The position numbers and the translations under genes were made by a program. From assembly GCF_002813245.1 (NCBI RefSeq), contig NZ_PHUF01000007.1, positions 123,031 to 187,030 on the forward strand: a stretch of DNA of 64,000 bases. Reading direction: 5' to 3'. Of this stretch, positions 10,728 to 21,964 are shown one piece after another (positions within the stretch are counted from its first letter, which is position 1; every line of letters begins with the position of its first letter). The stretch comes from Novosphingobium kunmingense (GTDB taxonomy: Bacteria > Pseudomonadota > Alphaproteobacteria > Sphingomonadales > Sphingomonadaceae). The notes under the pieces were generated by a model. The model worked only from the letters and a program-made list of their open reading frames with translations. It had not been told where the DNA came from and searched no databases.

Positions 10728-11522
10728 GTGCATACGGACGTCACTCTCATCGGCTTTGGCGAGGCCGCGTCGACCTTCTCACGCGCGGCGCGATGGGCCG
10801 GTCGCGCTCGGTCGTTCGATATCCTTCCGGCCCGCGCCCGCGCGATGGCTGATCTGGGCGTGCAGCACGACGATTGTGTCGAACGCGCCGTTTCTGAGGC
10901 AGACCTTGTCCTTTCGCTGGTTACCGCTGACCAGGCGCTTGTTGCGGCACAAGCTGCAGCACCGCATCTCCCTGCCAATGCGATATGGTGCGACATGAAC
11001 TCCGTAGCGCCGGAGACGAAGCGGAGCGCGGCCGACGCGATCCAGGCGGCGGGCGGTCGCTACGTCGATGTCGCCGTGCTGGCCCCGGTCGAACCCGCAC
11101 GCCTGACCGTCCCGATGCTTCTTTCCGGGGCCGATGCCGATGAGACGAAAAGTCGCCTTGCCGCGCTGGGCTTCACGAATATCCGGGTGGTCGGAACCGA
11201 GATCGGCAGGGCCAGCGCGATAAAGATGATCCGCTCCGTCATGGTCAAGGGGGTCGAGGCATTGACCGATGAAATGATGGCAGCCGCCCGCGCGGCCAAA
11301 GTCGAGGACGAAGTGCTCGCCTCGCTCGACGCCAGCGAGAAGGCGCAGCCCTGGCCGGTACGAGCCGCCTACAATATCGAGCGCATGACCACCCATGGCG
11401 CGCGCCGCGCCGCCGAAATGGAGGAAAGCGCCAGGACGCTCCTCGCGCTCGGCGTACAGCCCGTGATGACCCAGGGCACCATCAAGCGTCAGCGCGACGC
11501 GGCAGGAAAGACACCCGCATGA
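10728..11522 (+). CDS. NAD(P)-binding oxidoreductase, 6PGDH-like with DUF1932 C-terminus
   Basis: 264 residues from GTG 10728, which has an AGGGAGA ribosome site and begins directly at the Rossmann strand (V-T-L-I-G-F-G-E-A-A). The N-terminal half resembles 6-phosphogluconate/beta-hydroxyacid dehydrogenases. The C-terminal half (R-A-S-A-I-K-M-I-R-S-V-M-V-K-G onward) is the all-helical DUF1932 domain and keeps the family lysine in I-K-M. It is the first gene of the ligJ-ligA-ligB-ligC operon, with its TGA overlapping the ligJ ATG. No step of the standard pathway needs a second dehydrogenase. It may act on a side substrate or a 4-carboxy-4-hydroxy-2-oxoadipate-like compound (inference). Confidence 0.75.
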   Translation: MHTDVTLIGFGEAASTFSRAARWAGRARSFDILPARARAMADLGVQHDDCVERAVSEADLVLSLVTADQALVAAQAAAPHLPANAIWCDMNSVAPETKRSAADAIQAAGGRYVDVAVLAPVEPARLTVPMLLSGADADETKSRLAALGFTNIRVVGTEIGRASAIKMIRSVMVKGVEALTDEMMAAARAAKVEDEVLASLDASEKAQPWPVRAAYNIERMTTHGARRAAEMEESARTLLALGVQPVMTQGTIKRQRDAAGKTPA

Positions 11523-12534
11523 TCATCGATTGCCACGGCCACTATACCGTCCTGCCCAAGGCCCACGACGCCTGGCGCGAGGAACAGAAGGCAGCGTTCA
11601 AGGCGGGAGTCGATGCCCCGCCCTACCCCGCGATATCGGACGACGAGATCCGCGAGACGATCGAGGCCAACCAGCTTCGCCTGATCCGGGAACGCGGCGC
11701 TGACATGACGATCTTCTCGCCCCGCGCCAGCGCCATGGCACCGCACGTCGGCGACCAGTCGGTCGCGGTGAAATGGGCCCAGGTCTGCAACGATCTGATC
11801 GGTCGCGTAGTCGGCCTCTATCCCGAGGTGTTCGCCGGAGTTTGCATGCTGCCGCAATCGCCCGAGGCGGACATGACCAGTTCGATTGCCGAGCTGCGGC
11901 GCTGCGTCGAGCAGATGGGATTCATCGGCTGCAACCTCAACCCCGATCCCGGCGGGGGTCACTTCAGGCATCCGCCTCTTACCGACCCGTACTGGTTCCC
12001 ATTCTACGAGACGATGTGCGAGCTTGACGTGCCGGCGATGATTCATGTCTCCGGAAGCTGCAATCCGGCGATGCACGCGACTGGCGCCTATTACATCGCA
12101 GCCGACACGATCGCCTTCATGCAATTGCTGGAAGGCGACCTGTTCGGCCGCTTTCCGAACTTGCGCTTCATCATTCCGCACGGGGGCGGCGCCGTGCCCT
12201 ATCACTGGGGGCGCTATCGGGGCCTGGCCGACATGCTCAAGAAGCCCGATCTGTCGAGCCACCTGATGCACAACGTGTTTTTCGATACCTGTGTCTACCA
12301 CCAGCCGGGGATCGACTTGCTGGCTGACGTCATCGAAAACAAGAACATCCTGTTTGGCAGCGAGATGGTTGGCGCGGTGCGGGGGATCGATCCGATGACC
12401 GGCTTCTATTTCGACGACACCAAGCGCTATGTGGACGCGCTCGACATTTCCGATGCGGAACGGCACGCGATCTTCGAAGGCAACGCCCGCCGGGTGTTCC
12501 CGCGGCTCGACGCCCAGCTCAAGGCAAGAGGATC

Positions 12535-12538
<4 letters not shown>
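11519..12538 (+). CDS. ligJ: 4-oxalomesaconate hydratase LigJ
   Basis: 339-residue amidohydrolase-superfamily hydratase that converts 4-oxalomesaconate to 4-carboxy-4-hydroxy-2-oxoadipate. The H6-x-H8 metal pair (I-I-D-C-H-G-H-Y-T), the I-H-V-S-G-S strand, I-I-P-H-G-G-G-A-V-P-Y-H and late F-G-S-E-M-V-G match the LigJ family and length. Both ends overlap neighbours by 4 bp (DUF1932 gene upstream, ligA downstream), showing a compact polycistronic unit. Confidence 0.93.
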
Positions 12539-14736
<2,198 letters not shown>

Positions 14737-14744
14737 AATGCCGT

Positions 14745-14769
14745 GGCGGCGGCGCCGGGCGCCGCCGCC
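14745..14769. terminator. Bidirectional hairpin between ligC and MFS gene
   Basis: 10-bp perfect GC-only stem (GGCGGCGGCG / CGCCGCCGCC, 5-nt loop) between two convergent genes. Neither side has a clear T-run. Confidence 0.55.
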
Positions 14770-14781
14770 TGTGCGCCGCAA

Positions 14782-16002
14782 TCAGTTGGCGCGGTGAAGC
14801 CTGCCGACGGCCAGCGCGCCCATTGCCGCGATGGCCAGCGGCACCACGAAGATCCCGAACACGGCCACCAGCGGCCAGTTCTGCGACAGCGCCCAGCCGC
14901 CCACGATCGGCCCGGTAAAGGCGCCGATCCGCCCGATCCCGAAGGCCCAGCCGATCCCCGTGGCGCGCACCGCATCGGGGTAAACCTGCGCCGCAATCGG
15001 ATAGACGAGGTTGAACCCGCCCTGCAGGGTGATGCCCATCAGGAAGGCGGTGATCAGCACACCGATCAGCGGCATCGCAACGCCGCCAAACACCAGGAAG
15101 ACGATCGCGGCCGCACCCAGCAAGGCGCCGCAGAGGCGATGAACGCTCATGCGCGTTGCAGCGACGCTACCGACGAAGGTGCCGGCAAAGGCCCCGAAAT
15201 TGTAGATCGAGCTGGCTATAAGGGCGTTGCGCTCGGGCAGGCCGGCCTCGATCGCCAGCTTGGTGATCCAGCTGGTGATGAAATAAAGCGCCATGAACCC
15301 GCAGATCGTGGTCATCCACAGCAGCAGCGAGGCCTTGCGGCGATGACCGGCGACGGTTTCCGCCAGTGTGTGCTTGGCGCCTTCGGGCGCGGCGGTGACC
15401 GAATGGGGCAGGACGAAATAGACGATCGGCACGAAGATCGCCGATACGACCGCGGTAGCGACCAGCATGGCTTCCCAGCCATAGATCGGCAGGGCCCAGG
15501 CCGCGACGAACCCGGTGATCATCGCCCCGATCGGATAACCACCCTGCAGCACGCCGACGGCGAAGTTGCGGTGCTTGAGAGGCGCAACGCGCGCCGCGAT
15601 CGCCGCGATGCAGGCGAGCACCGTGCCAATCCCGATCCCCACGAAGAAACGGATCCCCGCCAATTGCGACACCGAAGTCGCGTGGCTGCTGATGTACATC
15701 GCGATCGCCATCAGACCGATCGCCACCATGATCATCCGCTTGCGCCCGAACCGGTCCGCCATCGGTGCCAGGCCTAGTCCACCCAGTGCCATGCCGGCCA
15801 GCCCGGCACTGAACACGATCGACAGTTCGGCGGGCGAAACGCCCCACGATTTCTGCAGCCCCGGCGCGATGTACGAGACGATAAGCACATCCATCCCGTC
15901 AACCATGTTGAGGATGAAGCACAGGATCACGATCATGGCCGTCTCGCGCGTCCACTCCCCTTGCTGGGTGTCATCGGCAGAAACGGTAGGAGCGATTGCC
16001 AT
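14782..16002 (-). CDS. MFS aromatic-acid/H+ symporter (AAHS/PcaK type)
   Basis: 406 residues from ATG 16002, with about 12 predicted membrane segments. TM1 carries N-M-V-D-G-M-D, the D-G-x-D pattern of the AAHS family, and loop 2-3 has M-A-D-R-F-G-R-K-R. It would import benzoate-type acids such as protocatechuate, or shikimate/quinate, across the inner membrane. It lies 13 bp after the dehydroshikimate dehydratase gene on the same strand and converges on ligC, so it links uptake to the lig pathway. Confidence 0.88.
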   Translation of the reverse strand: MAIAPTVSADDTQQGEWTRETAMIVILCFILNMVDGMDVLIVSYIAPGLQKSWGVSPAELSIVFSAGLAGMALGGLGLAPMADRFGRKRMIMVAIGLMAIAMYISSHATSVSQLAGIRFFVGIGIGTVLACIAAIAARVAPLKHRNFAVGVLQGGYPIGAMITGFVAAWALPIYGWEAMLVATAVVSAIFVPIVYFVLPHSVTAAPEGAKHTLAETVAGHRRKASLLLWMTTICGFMALYFITSWITKLAIEAGLPERNALIASSIYNFGAFAGTFVGSVAATRMSVHRLCGALLGAAAIVFLVFGGVAMPLIGVLITAFLMGITLQGGFNLVYPIAAQVYPDAVRATGIGWAFGIGRIGAFTGPIVGGWALSQNWPLVAVFGIFVVPLAIAAMGALAVGRLHRAN

Positions 16003-16015
16003 CGTATGGATCCTG

Positions 16016-17878
16016 TCAAAGTCCCGCCGGTTCGCGGTGTTGTGATTGGGCGTTGAGGCGGATGGTGGCGTTGGTCGCGCCGTATGCATCGTAGCCGCGG
16101 CGTTCGACCACTTCGAAGAACACGCGCTTGGCCACCGCCCGGCTGTAGAACTGGAAGTATTCGCCGTCCTTATCGCGGTCGTAGAGGATGTTAAGCCGGG
16201 CCATGCGTTCGACCAATGCGGGGTCGAGCGCGAAGCGCGCCTCGATATCGGCGTAGTAGTTGGGGCCGATCTCCAGCATCGGCAGGCCGGCCTCGGCGGC
16301 ACGTTCGGCTGCGCCGAACACATCGCTGCTGGCAAAGGCGATATGCTGCACACCGGCGCCGAAATAATTGTGAATGAAGCGGCTCGACAGAGCGTTCGCC
16401 GCCATCGATCCGTTCAGCGTGAAGCGAACCCCGCGCGACGGCGTTTCGACCGCCTGGCTGTAGACGATGCCCATGGGGTCGGCGATCTCCAGCTGCGGGG
16501 TCTTGGTCATGTCGAACAGCGCGGTGTAGTAAAGCAGCCAGCTGAGGAATTCCTCATACTGCATCGTCTGCGCGATGTGATCGACCCTGGTGAGGTCGGA
16601 CCGCGGCTGGCTTGCGCTGACGGGTTCCGGAAACTCGCTATTCCACATCGCCTCGCGCGATGATCCGTCGACGAGATACAACAGGCTGCCGCCGATGCCG
16701 CGCACGGCCGGGATGGCCCATTCATCGGGCGCGACGGGCTGTTCGAAGCGTTGCACGTCGAGGGCGCCAGCTCGCTCCAGCACGGCCTGCTGGTCGTTCA
16801 CCGCAAGACCGATGGCGCAAACCGACCCCCCGTGGACGATGTCGAAGGAGTGGGCGAGGCCTTCGGGTTCGGAATTGATCACAAGATTGATGTCGCCCTG
16901 GCGCCAACGGACGACCGACTTCGACCGGTGCCGTCCGACCTCGACAAACCCCAGCGCGGCAAAATAGCGCGAAAACTCCTGCGCTTCGGCATGGCTGGCC
17001 GCAAATTCGATGAACTCGACATGCTGCGGTTCGACCGGCGCCGTAAGGCTGGGCGGCAGCCCGGCCAGGCGCTTGGACTGGTCTTCGAGCACGCGCAGAC
17101 CGCGCAGGCCATCGCGGGCAACCTGTCCAGCGGAACCGGCGCGGAAGCGATCATTGAAGATCTCGAGACTCCAGTACCCTTCATAACCGATACGGCGGAT
17201 CGCGGCGGCAAACTCAGCCAGGGGGAAATCGCCCTGCCCCGGCATGCAGCGGAAATGCCGGCTCCAGTTAAGCAGGTCCATGTCGAGCCGCGGAGCATCG
17301 GCCAGTTGAACGATGAACAATTTCTCGCCGCGAATATCGCCTATGCTCGACGATGGGATCTGGCGCGATAGCGAATGGAAGCTGTCGAGGCACAGCCCGA
17401 GCGAGGGATGATCCACGTCGCGGACCAACGACCAGGCATCGCGGTGATCGCTTGTATGCGGCGCCCAGGCCAGCGCCTCGTAGGCGATGCGCTTGCCATG
17501 CTTGCCCGCCAGATCCGCGATGCGCCCAAGGTCGTCGACCAACCGGTTGCGTTCGCCGCTCGCCTCTGGCGAACAGTTCGAACAGAGCAGGACAAGGTCG
17601 GTGCCGAGATCGTCCATCACCGCGAACTTGCGGCGCATCCGTTCAAGAGCGCGTTCGGACAGCTCCGGTGGCAGCCCTTCGAAGTCCCGGAAAGGCTGGA
17701 AGATCGTGCATGCCAGGCCAAGATCCACCATGACGCGGCCAATCTCCGCCGACGATTGCGGCGCCGACAGCAGGTCGTTCTCGAAGATCTCCGCACCGTC
17801 GAAGCCGCGATCGGCGATGCTGGCCAGCTTCTCCACAAGTGTTCCGCTGAGCGAAACGGTCGCGATGGAAGTCTTCAT
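16016..17878 (-). CDS. quiC: 3-dehydroshikimate dehydratase, QuiC-type with VOC domains
   Basis: 620 residues. Residues 1-280 are an AP-endonuclease-type TIM barrel with the metal-ligand set expected for bacterial dehydroshikimate dehydratase: Glu134 (A-Y-E-A-L-A-W), Asp165 (C-L-D-S-F-H), Gln191 (V-Q-L-A-D-A-P) and Glu239 (S-L-E-I-F-N-D). Residues 290-600 contain two vicinal-oxygen-chelate units resembling 4-hydroxyphenylpyruvate dioxygenase (V-D-H-I-A-Q-T, Q-H-I-A-F-A-S, F-Q-F-Y-S). This fusion is known for Pseudomonas QuiC1. The enzyme dehydrates 3-dehydroshikimate to protocatechuate, feeding LigAB. Its ATG overlaps the stop of the shikimate-dehydrogenase gene by 4 bp. Confidence 0.9.
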   Translation of the reverse strand: MKTSIATVSLSGTLVEKLASIADRGFDGAEIFENDLLSAPQSSAEIGRVMVDLGLACTIFQPFRDFEGLPPELSERALERMRRKFAVMDDLGTDLVLLCSNCSPEASGERNRLVDDLGRIADLAGKHGKRIAYEALAWAPHTSDHRDAWSLVRDVDHPSLGLCLDSFHSLSRQIPSSSIGDIRGEKLFIVQLADAPRLDMDLLNWSRHFRCMPGQGDFPLAEFAAAIRRIGYEGYWSLEIFNDRFRAGSAGQVARDGLRGLRVLEDQSKRLAGLPPSLTAPVEPQHVEFIEFAASHAEAQEFSRYFAALGFVEVGRHRSKSVVRWRQGDINLVINSEPEGLAHSFDIVHGGSVCAIGLAVNDQQAVLERAGALDVQRFEQPVAPDEWAIPAVRGIGGSLLYLVDGSSREAMWNSEFPEPVSASQPRSDLTRVDHIAQTMQYEEFLSWLLYYTALFDMTKTPQLEIADPMGIVYSQAVETPSRGVRFTLNGSMAANALSSRFIHNYFGAGVQHIAFASSDVFGAAERAAEAGLPMLEIGPNYYADIEARFALDPALVERMARLNILYDRDKDGEYFQFYSRAVAKRVFFEVVERRGYDAYGATNATIRLNAQSQHREPAGL

Positions 17879-18756
17879 GTCCTTGCTCCTGGATGCTGTT
17901 CGGCGTCAAGAACGCCGAGCATCCGGGCTAACATGTGTTCGCGGTCGGGCGTTAGTCCGGTGAAGTGCCGGAAGGCTTCGGCCGCCTGGCCGATAACCAT
18001 CGACACCCCGTTGGCAACCCTTTGCCCGTTCGCCTTCGCGGCCGAAAGCAACTGGGTCTGCAACGGGAAATAGATGATATCGGCGAGCCATTGGTCCCCG
18101 TGCATCAAGGCAGGATCGAACGGCACTCCCGGCAGGCTGGCCATGCCGATGGGGGTTGCGTTGACGACGCCCGCCGCCCCTGCGATTGCCTCGGCCGCGT
18201 CATCGGCAACTGTCAGGCGGCACTCCGGAAACGCCGTGGAGATCCGATTGGCAAGTTCGGCCGACCGGTTGCTGTCCGGATCGAACAGCCTCAGTTCCTT
18301 TACGCCTTTGTGAGCCAGGGCATAGGCCGTCGCAGATCCGGCACCGCCCGCTCCGACCTGGGCCACCATCGCGCCTCGGACGTCCCCTATTTCGCGTTCG
18401 ATCATCCACGAGAAACCGACCCAGTCGGTATTCTCGCCGCGGACCGTTCCGTCGCGGAACACCAAGGTGTTTACCGCACCCAGGGTGGCAGCATCAGAGC
18501 TCAGGCTGTCGCACAGCGCCAAGGCCGCTTGCTTGAAGGGAAAGGTCACATTGCAGCCGGAAAAGCCGATGCCGCGCAGCAACGATACGATCCGGGGCAA
18601 CTCCTCGTCACCCAGCCCAAGGGCGGCGAAATCCACGAGCCGATAGGCGAGCGGGATCTGCAGCCCGCGGCCTGCATCCTCGTGGATGCGCGGCGACCGG
18701 CTCGCAGCGATCCCGCGCCCGATCAGTCCCACCACATGGCTGCCAATATCGCTCAT
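17875..18756 (-). CDS. Shikimate/quinate 5-dehydrogenase, catabolic type
   Basis: 293 residues of the AroE fold. It has a S-R-S-P-R-I-H substrate motif, catalytic Lys75 in N-V-T-F-P-F-K, catalytic Asp111 in G-E-N-T-D-W-V-G-F and cofactor loop G-A-G-G-A-G (135-140). The strand after the glycine loop ends in F-D-P-D rather than the N-R-T found in NADP+-dependent AroE, so NAD+ is the likely cofactor, as in degradative quinate/shikimate dehydrogenases. It would yield 3-dehydroshikimate (or 3-dehydroquinate) for the overlapping dehydratase gene. I therefore assign it to catabolism, not aromatic amino-acid biosynthesis. Confidence 0.87.
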   Translation of the reverse strand: MSDIGSHVVGLIGRGIAASRSPRIHEDAGRGLQIPLAYRLVDFAALGLGDEELPRIVSLLRGIGFSGCNVTFPFKQAALALCDSLSSDAATLGAVNTLVFRDGTVRGENTDWVGFSWMIEREIGDVRGAMVAQVGAGGAGSATAYALAHKGVKELRLFDPDSNRSAELANRISTAFPECRLTVADDAAEAIAGAAGVVNATPIGMASLPGVPFDPALMHGDQWLADIIYFPLQTQLLSAAKANGQRVANGVSMVIGQAAEAFRHFTGLTPDREHMLARMLGVLDAEQHPGART

Positions 18757-18784
18757 CGCCGTGACTGCACCATTCAGGAAAAGA

Positions 18785-18812
18785 GCGGGAGAGTCGCGAG
18801 CGGCTCTCCCGC
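18785..18812 (-). terminator. Intrinsic terminator after membrane-protein gene
   Basis: 9-bp stem (GCGGGAGAG / CTCTCCCGC) followed on the minus strand by a T-rich stretch. It would partly separate the TonB-receptor/membrane-protein transcript from the dehydrogenase operon. Confidence 0.55.
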
Positions 18813-18814
18813 AG

Positions 18815-19312
18815 TCAGTGTGGAACCTTACCGAAAGTCTCGGCCTCGCCGGTCGTTCGTTTGACCCACAACGCCATCGGGACCGTGTAGAACAGGTGCG
18901 AAAGAAACCCGCCGATCACGACCACCGGATCGAGATAGTCGGGGTGATCGTCACCGACCACGGCAATCGCCACGTGCATTACGATCCACAGCAGCGGCGC
19001 CATCAGCAGAGCGGCAAAGGTCGCTTCCCAGCCGCGGCGGCGCAATCCGGGCCAGGCCAGCGCGAACAAGGCCCCCCATACGGCTGCGAAACCGAAATGG
19101 ATCGCGGTCCCAAGACCATAGCTGATCGCTCCGAGTTGGTCCTGGACGGCCTTGCCAAACACCAATCCCACGGCGTTGCGCGGGATGCCGGCAAGCGGAA
19201 GGAGGTGCTGGATCCCGACCCATACCATGGCCTCGTAGATCCAGATCACCACCCCTCCGAGGAGGCCGCCAAGGATGCCCGCGCGAAGCAGTTCACGCTT
19301 GTTCCGGGTCAT
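18815..19312 (-). CDS. Small integral membrane protein, function unknown
   Basis: 165 residues with four hydrophobic segments: near residues 10-32 (glycine-rich), 60-85, 95-120 and 125-150. The loops are short and charged, and there is a glycine-zipper-like start (A-G-I-L-G-G-L-L-G-G). No catalytic motif was recognised. It starts 23 bp after the TonB receptor stop on the same strand and is followed by a terminator hairpin. The arrangement suggests an inner-membrane partner of the receptor, perhaps in transport, but this is inference from position only. Confidence 0.65.
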   Translation of the reverse strand: MTRNKRELLRAGILGGLLGGVVIWIYEAMVWVGIQHLLPLAGIPRNAVGLVFGKAVQDQLGAISYGLGTAIHFGFAAVWGALFALAWPGLRRRGWEATFAALLMAPLLWIVMHVAIAVVGDDHPDYLDPVVVIGGFLSHLFYTVPMALWVKRTTGEAETFGKVPH

Positions 19313-19335
19313 GGCGAACCTCCTCAGCCTGCCGC

Positions 19336-21822
19336 TCAGAACTTGACCGAAACGGTGCCCCCGACATAGCGGTCGAAGTCCCGAGGCAGGGCCTGCGCCA
19401 CGGCACCACCGCCCCCGACCGAGCCGGAAATGCGGCGCAAGCTGGCAACATAGTGTTCGTCGAACAGGTTCTTCACGTAGAGGCCGACCTTGATGTTTTC
19501 GCCGGGGAGCGTGACGTTGAGGGCGGCGTTTGCGACACCGAACGGATGGCGGATCCAGATCGAATTCGGGTTGGTAGCATCGGCCAGGTTCGTGAACAGG
19601 GTCGATCCGGTATGGGTGTAGTTGGCGTTCAGGTTGATCCCGAAATCACCCATCATCCAATCGTAGCTGCCGACGATCGTCCACTTCGACTCCGGCGCGT
19701 TCAGCGGGTTTCCGCCCTTGATGTTGTTGGTCGCGCTGAGGAACAGGTCGCCGAACTTGTTGTCGGAAAACAGGAAGTTGCCCGACAGTCGCAGCCCATC
19801 GATCGGACGGACGACGATTTCGCCTTCGATGCCCTTGGTGAACAGCTTGCCGGCCGAGCGCAGGACCGGCGGGCCCGAGCCGTCAGTGCCCTGCGACGAG
19901 GTCTGGTAACCCGAAAAGGTCGTGCTGTAGCCGGTGAGGTTCACCGTGACGCGGCGGTCGAGGAACTGCGACTTGACGCCGATTTCCCAGGCCTTCGACG
20001 TTTCCGGAGCGACCGGCGTATTGTCGAAACCGGCCTGGGTCACGAAGATGTCGGCATCGACCGCCGGCCCCTTGTAGCCGTGGGCCCACGACACATAGGC
20101 CATGACGTCGGGCGTGAACTCGTACTTGGCGGTTACGCGGCCAAGCACGTGATCGTTGCCATAGCTGCGGAACGCGTTGAACTGCGGGGTGCCGGCATTT
20201 GCACCCGGCGCCACCTGGCCGGCCGGATTCACCCCGGTGGGCGAACCGATGTGGTCGCCGTTGGGGCCGGTAACCTTGTGCAGATCGAATTCGATCTCGT
20301 CACGCACGTATCGAATGCCGCCGGTGAGGGTCAGCTGATCGGTCGGGTGGACATTGACGTTGGCGAAGGCGGCGTAGTTGATGTTGCGAACCCGCGCCTG
20401 CATGTCGGCCAGAACGTAGGCCGTGTCGCGGCTGACCACCACGGTCGTCGGCGTCGGGAAGGTCACGTTGCCCGCGATGTTCGAGCGCACCCCGGCAATG
20501 GTCAGGTCGCGGCCGGTCAGGGCGTTGTAGTAGAATAGCCCGGCGACGTAGTCGATCAGACCACCGGTCGGAGAGGTCAGGCGGACTTCCTGCGTGAAGG
20601 TCTTGTTGAACTCGTAGCTCTGGCTTTCGCCGCAGACCGGCTCGGTCGTGCTGCGCGTGGTCGTGCGGCACGAGAAGCTGAGCGGGTTGATCAGCAGGTT
20701 GTCCATCAGGGTCAGCGCCGCCGCCGGCGTGATTCCGGGATTGGTGGCGCGGAACAGTTCCGTCGGGGTGACGCCCGCGAAAGGCGCGTTGGTGCCGTCA
20801 CGGTCGCGGATCGCGAAGTCGTTGTAGACGCGATAGGCGGTGATCGTCGTCAGCGAATGGTCGCCGATGCCGAAGTCCCCGGTCAGCGAGACGCCGCGGT
20901 TCTTCTGATAGCCTTCCTGCAGGGTATCGAAGTTGACGAAGGTGTTGTCCGGGCCGACCGGCGTGCCGGTAAAGGCGGCCGTGACGTTGCCCGATGCCGC
21001 GGCAATACGGATCGGTTCGCCGCAGCAGTCAGCGGTCCGTTTGCTCCAGTCGCCCGCCAGGGTGATGGTCGAACCGTCGATCGGCTCCCACAGCAGCTTG
21101 GCGCGCACGCCATAGGATTCGGAGTTGTTGATCGTCTTGTTGGTCTTGATGTCGCGGACGACGCCGTCTTCGGTGTGGTAGTAACCGAAGACGCGGAACG
21201 CGAGCTGATCGGTAATCGGACCGGTCAGCATCAGGTTGCCAAGGTATTCGCCATGCTCGGCGATGCCCGCTTCGGCCTTTCCGGCGAAGCGATCGCGGTT
21301 GGGCGCCGCGGTGGTGATCACGACCGCACCGGCCGACGCATTCTTGCCTTGAAGCGTGCCTTGCGGCCCGTTGAGGACTTCGACCCGTTCCAGATCGCCC
21401 AGCCCGTCGAAAACCGAGCCGACGCGGGTGTAGACGACGCCGTCGACGATCGTCGAGACCGACGGTTCGACGCCGACCGAGAAGCTTTCGGTGCCGATGC
21501 CGCGGATCGAGAAGTTGAAAAGGCGCGCCTCGTCGGCAGCCTGGAAGTTGAGCGTCGGAGAGATCTGGCCAAAGTCCTTGGGCGTGGTGATCGCCCGGTT
21601 GGCCAGGGTCTCGCCATCGACTGCCTGCACCGAAACTGCCACGTCCTGAAGCCGTTCGTTGCGCTTGTTCGCCGTCACGATGATCTCGCCGGGGGCAAGT
21701 TCGTCTGTCGGCGCTTCAACCGCCGAATCCCCTGCAGGAGCCGTCTGCGCCCACGATGGCGTAGCCACCGAGGCCAGCGCAACGCTGAGCGAAATCATGG
21801 AAATGCGCGAATAATCGGCCAT
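19336..21822 (-). CDS. TonB-dependent receptor, candidate hydroaromatic-acid importer
   Basis: 828 residues, complete. Signal peptide ends at about A-S-V-A-T-P-S-W-A-Q, followed by the TonB box region (E-I-I-V-T-A-N-K-R) and the plug (L-Q-D-V-A-V-S-V-Q-A, S-I-R-G-I-G-T-E-S-F, V-E-V-L-N-G-P-Q-G-T-L-Q-G-K-N). The barrel ends in G-G-T-V-S-V-K-F. The start has a GAGGGG ribosome site. It heads the minus-strand series ending in the MFS gene and is divergent from a TetR gene, with inverted repeats between them. Uptake of shikimate/quinate-like or related plant acids is inferred from the downstream enzymes. Confidence 0.93.
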   Translation of the reverse strand: MADYSRISMISLSVALASVATPSWAQTAPAGDSAVEAPTDELAPGEIIVTANKRNERLQDVAVSVQAVDGETLANRAITTPKDFGQISPTLNFQAADEARLFNFSIRGIGTESFSVGVEPSVSTIVDGVVYTRVGSVFDGLGDLERVEVLNGPQGTLQGKNASAGAVVITTAAPNRDRFAGKAEAGIAEHGEYLGNLMLTGPITDQLAFRVFGYYHTEDGVVRDIKTNKTINNSESYGVRAKLLWEPIDGSTITLAGDWSKRTADCCGEPIRIAAASGNVTAAFTGTPVGPDNTFVNFDTLQEGYQKNRGVSLTGDFGIGDHSLTTITAYRVYNDFAIRDRDGTNAPFAGVTPTELFRATNPGITPAAALTLMDNLLINPLSFSCRTTTRSTTEPVCGESQSYEFNKTFTQEVRLTSPTGGLIDYVAGLFYYNALTGRDLTIAGVRSNIAGNVTFPTPTTVVVSRDTAYVLADMQARVRNINYAAFANVNVHPTDQLTLTGGIRYVRDEIEFDLHKVTGPNGDHIGSPTGVNPAGQVAPGANAGTPQFNAFRSYGNDHVLGRVTAKYEFTPDVMAYVSWAHGYKGPAVDADIFVTQAGFDNTPVAPETSKAWEIGVKSQFLDRRVTVNLTGYSTTFSGYQTSSQGTDGSGPPVLRSAGKLFTKGIEGEIVVRPIDGLRLSGNFLFSDNKFGDLFLSATNNIKGGNPLNAPESKWTIVGSYDWMMGDFGINLNANYTHTGSTLFTNLADATNPNSIWIRHPFGVANAALNVTLPGENIKVGLYVKNLFDEHYVASLRRISGSVGGGGAVAQALPRDFDRYVGGTVSVKF

Positions 21823-21881
21823 CTGGCTATCCCCTCAAAACGTGCCGGTCAGGCGCCGGCATCACCGCGCTCCTAATAAAC

Positions 21882-21899
21882 TGACCGTTTGGTATGTCA
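21882..21899. promoter_or_regulatory. Inverted repeat TGAC-N10-GTCA in TonB/TetR divergent promoter
   Basis: 18-bp sequence with 4-bp arms (TGAC / GTCA), AT-richer than its surroundings. It lies just upstream of the TonB receptor promoter side and 6 bp from a second, stronger inverted repeat. It is a candidate half of a compound TetR operator. Confidence 0.4.
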
Positions 21900-21905
21900 A
21901 CAACA

Positions 21906-21925
21906 AACATTCTGGTTGGAATGTT
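21906..21925. promoter_or_regulatory. Candidate TetR operator AACATTC-N6-GAATGTT
   Basis: Perfect 7-bp inverted repeat with a 6-bp spacer (20 bp in total), centred 49 bp upstream of the tetR start in the divergent TonB/tetR promoter. Size and symmetry suit a TetR dimer pair. Confidence 0.6.
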
Positions 21926-21964
21926 ATTGAAAGGTTCCGCCGCATTGGATAAAGCGCCTGCAAC

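Noticed and set aside
14743..15777. 344-codon plus-strand frame over the MFS gene
   Set aside because: Hydrophilic mirror of a clear membrane transporter.
18751..18780. Possible riboswitch or attenuator upstream of the dehydrogenase
   Set aside because: Only a short gap, no conserved aptamer features seen; the nearby hairpin is better explained as a terminator of the preceding gene.
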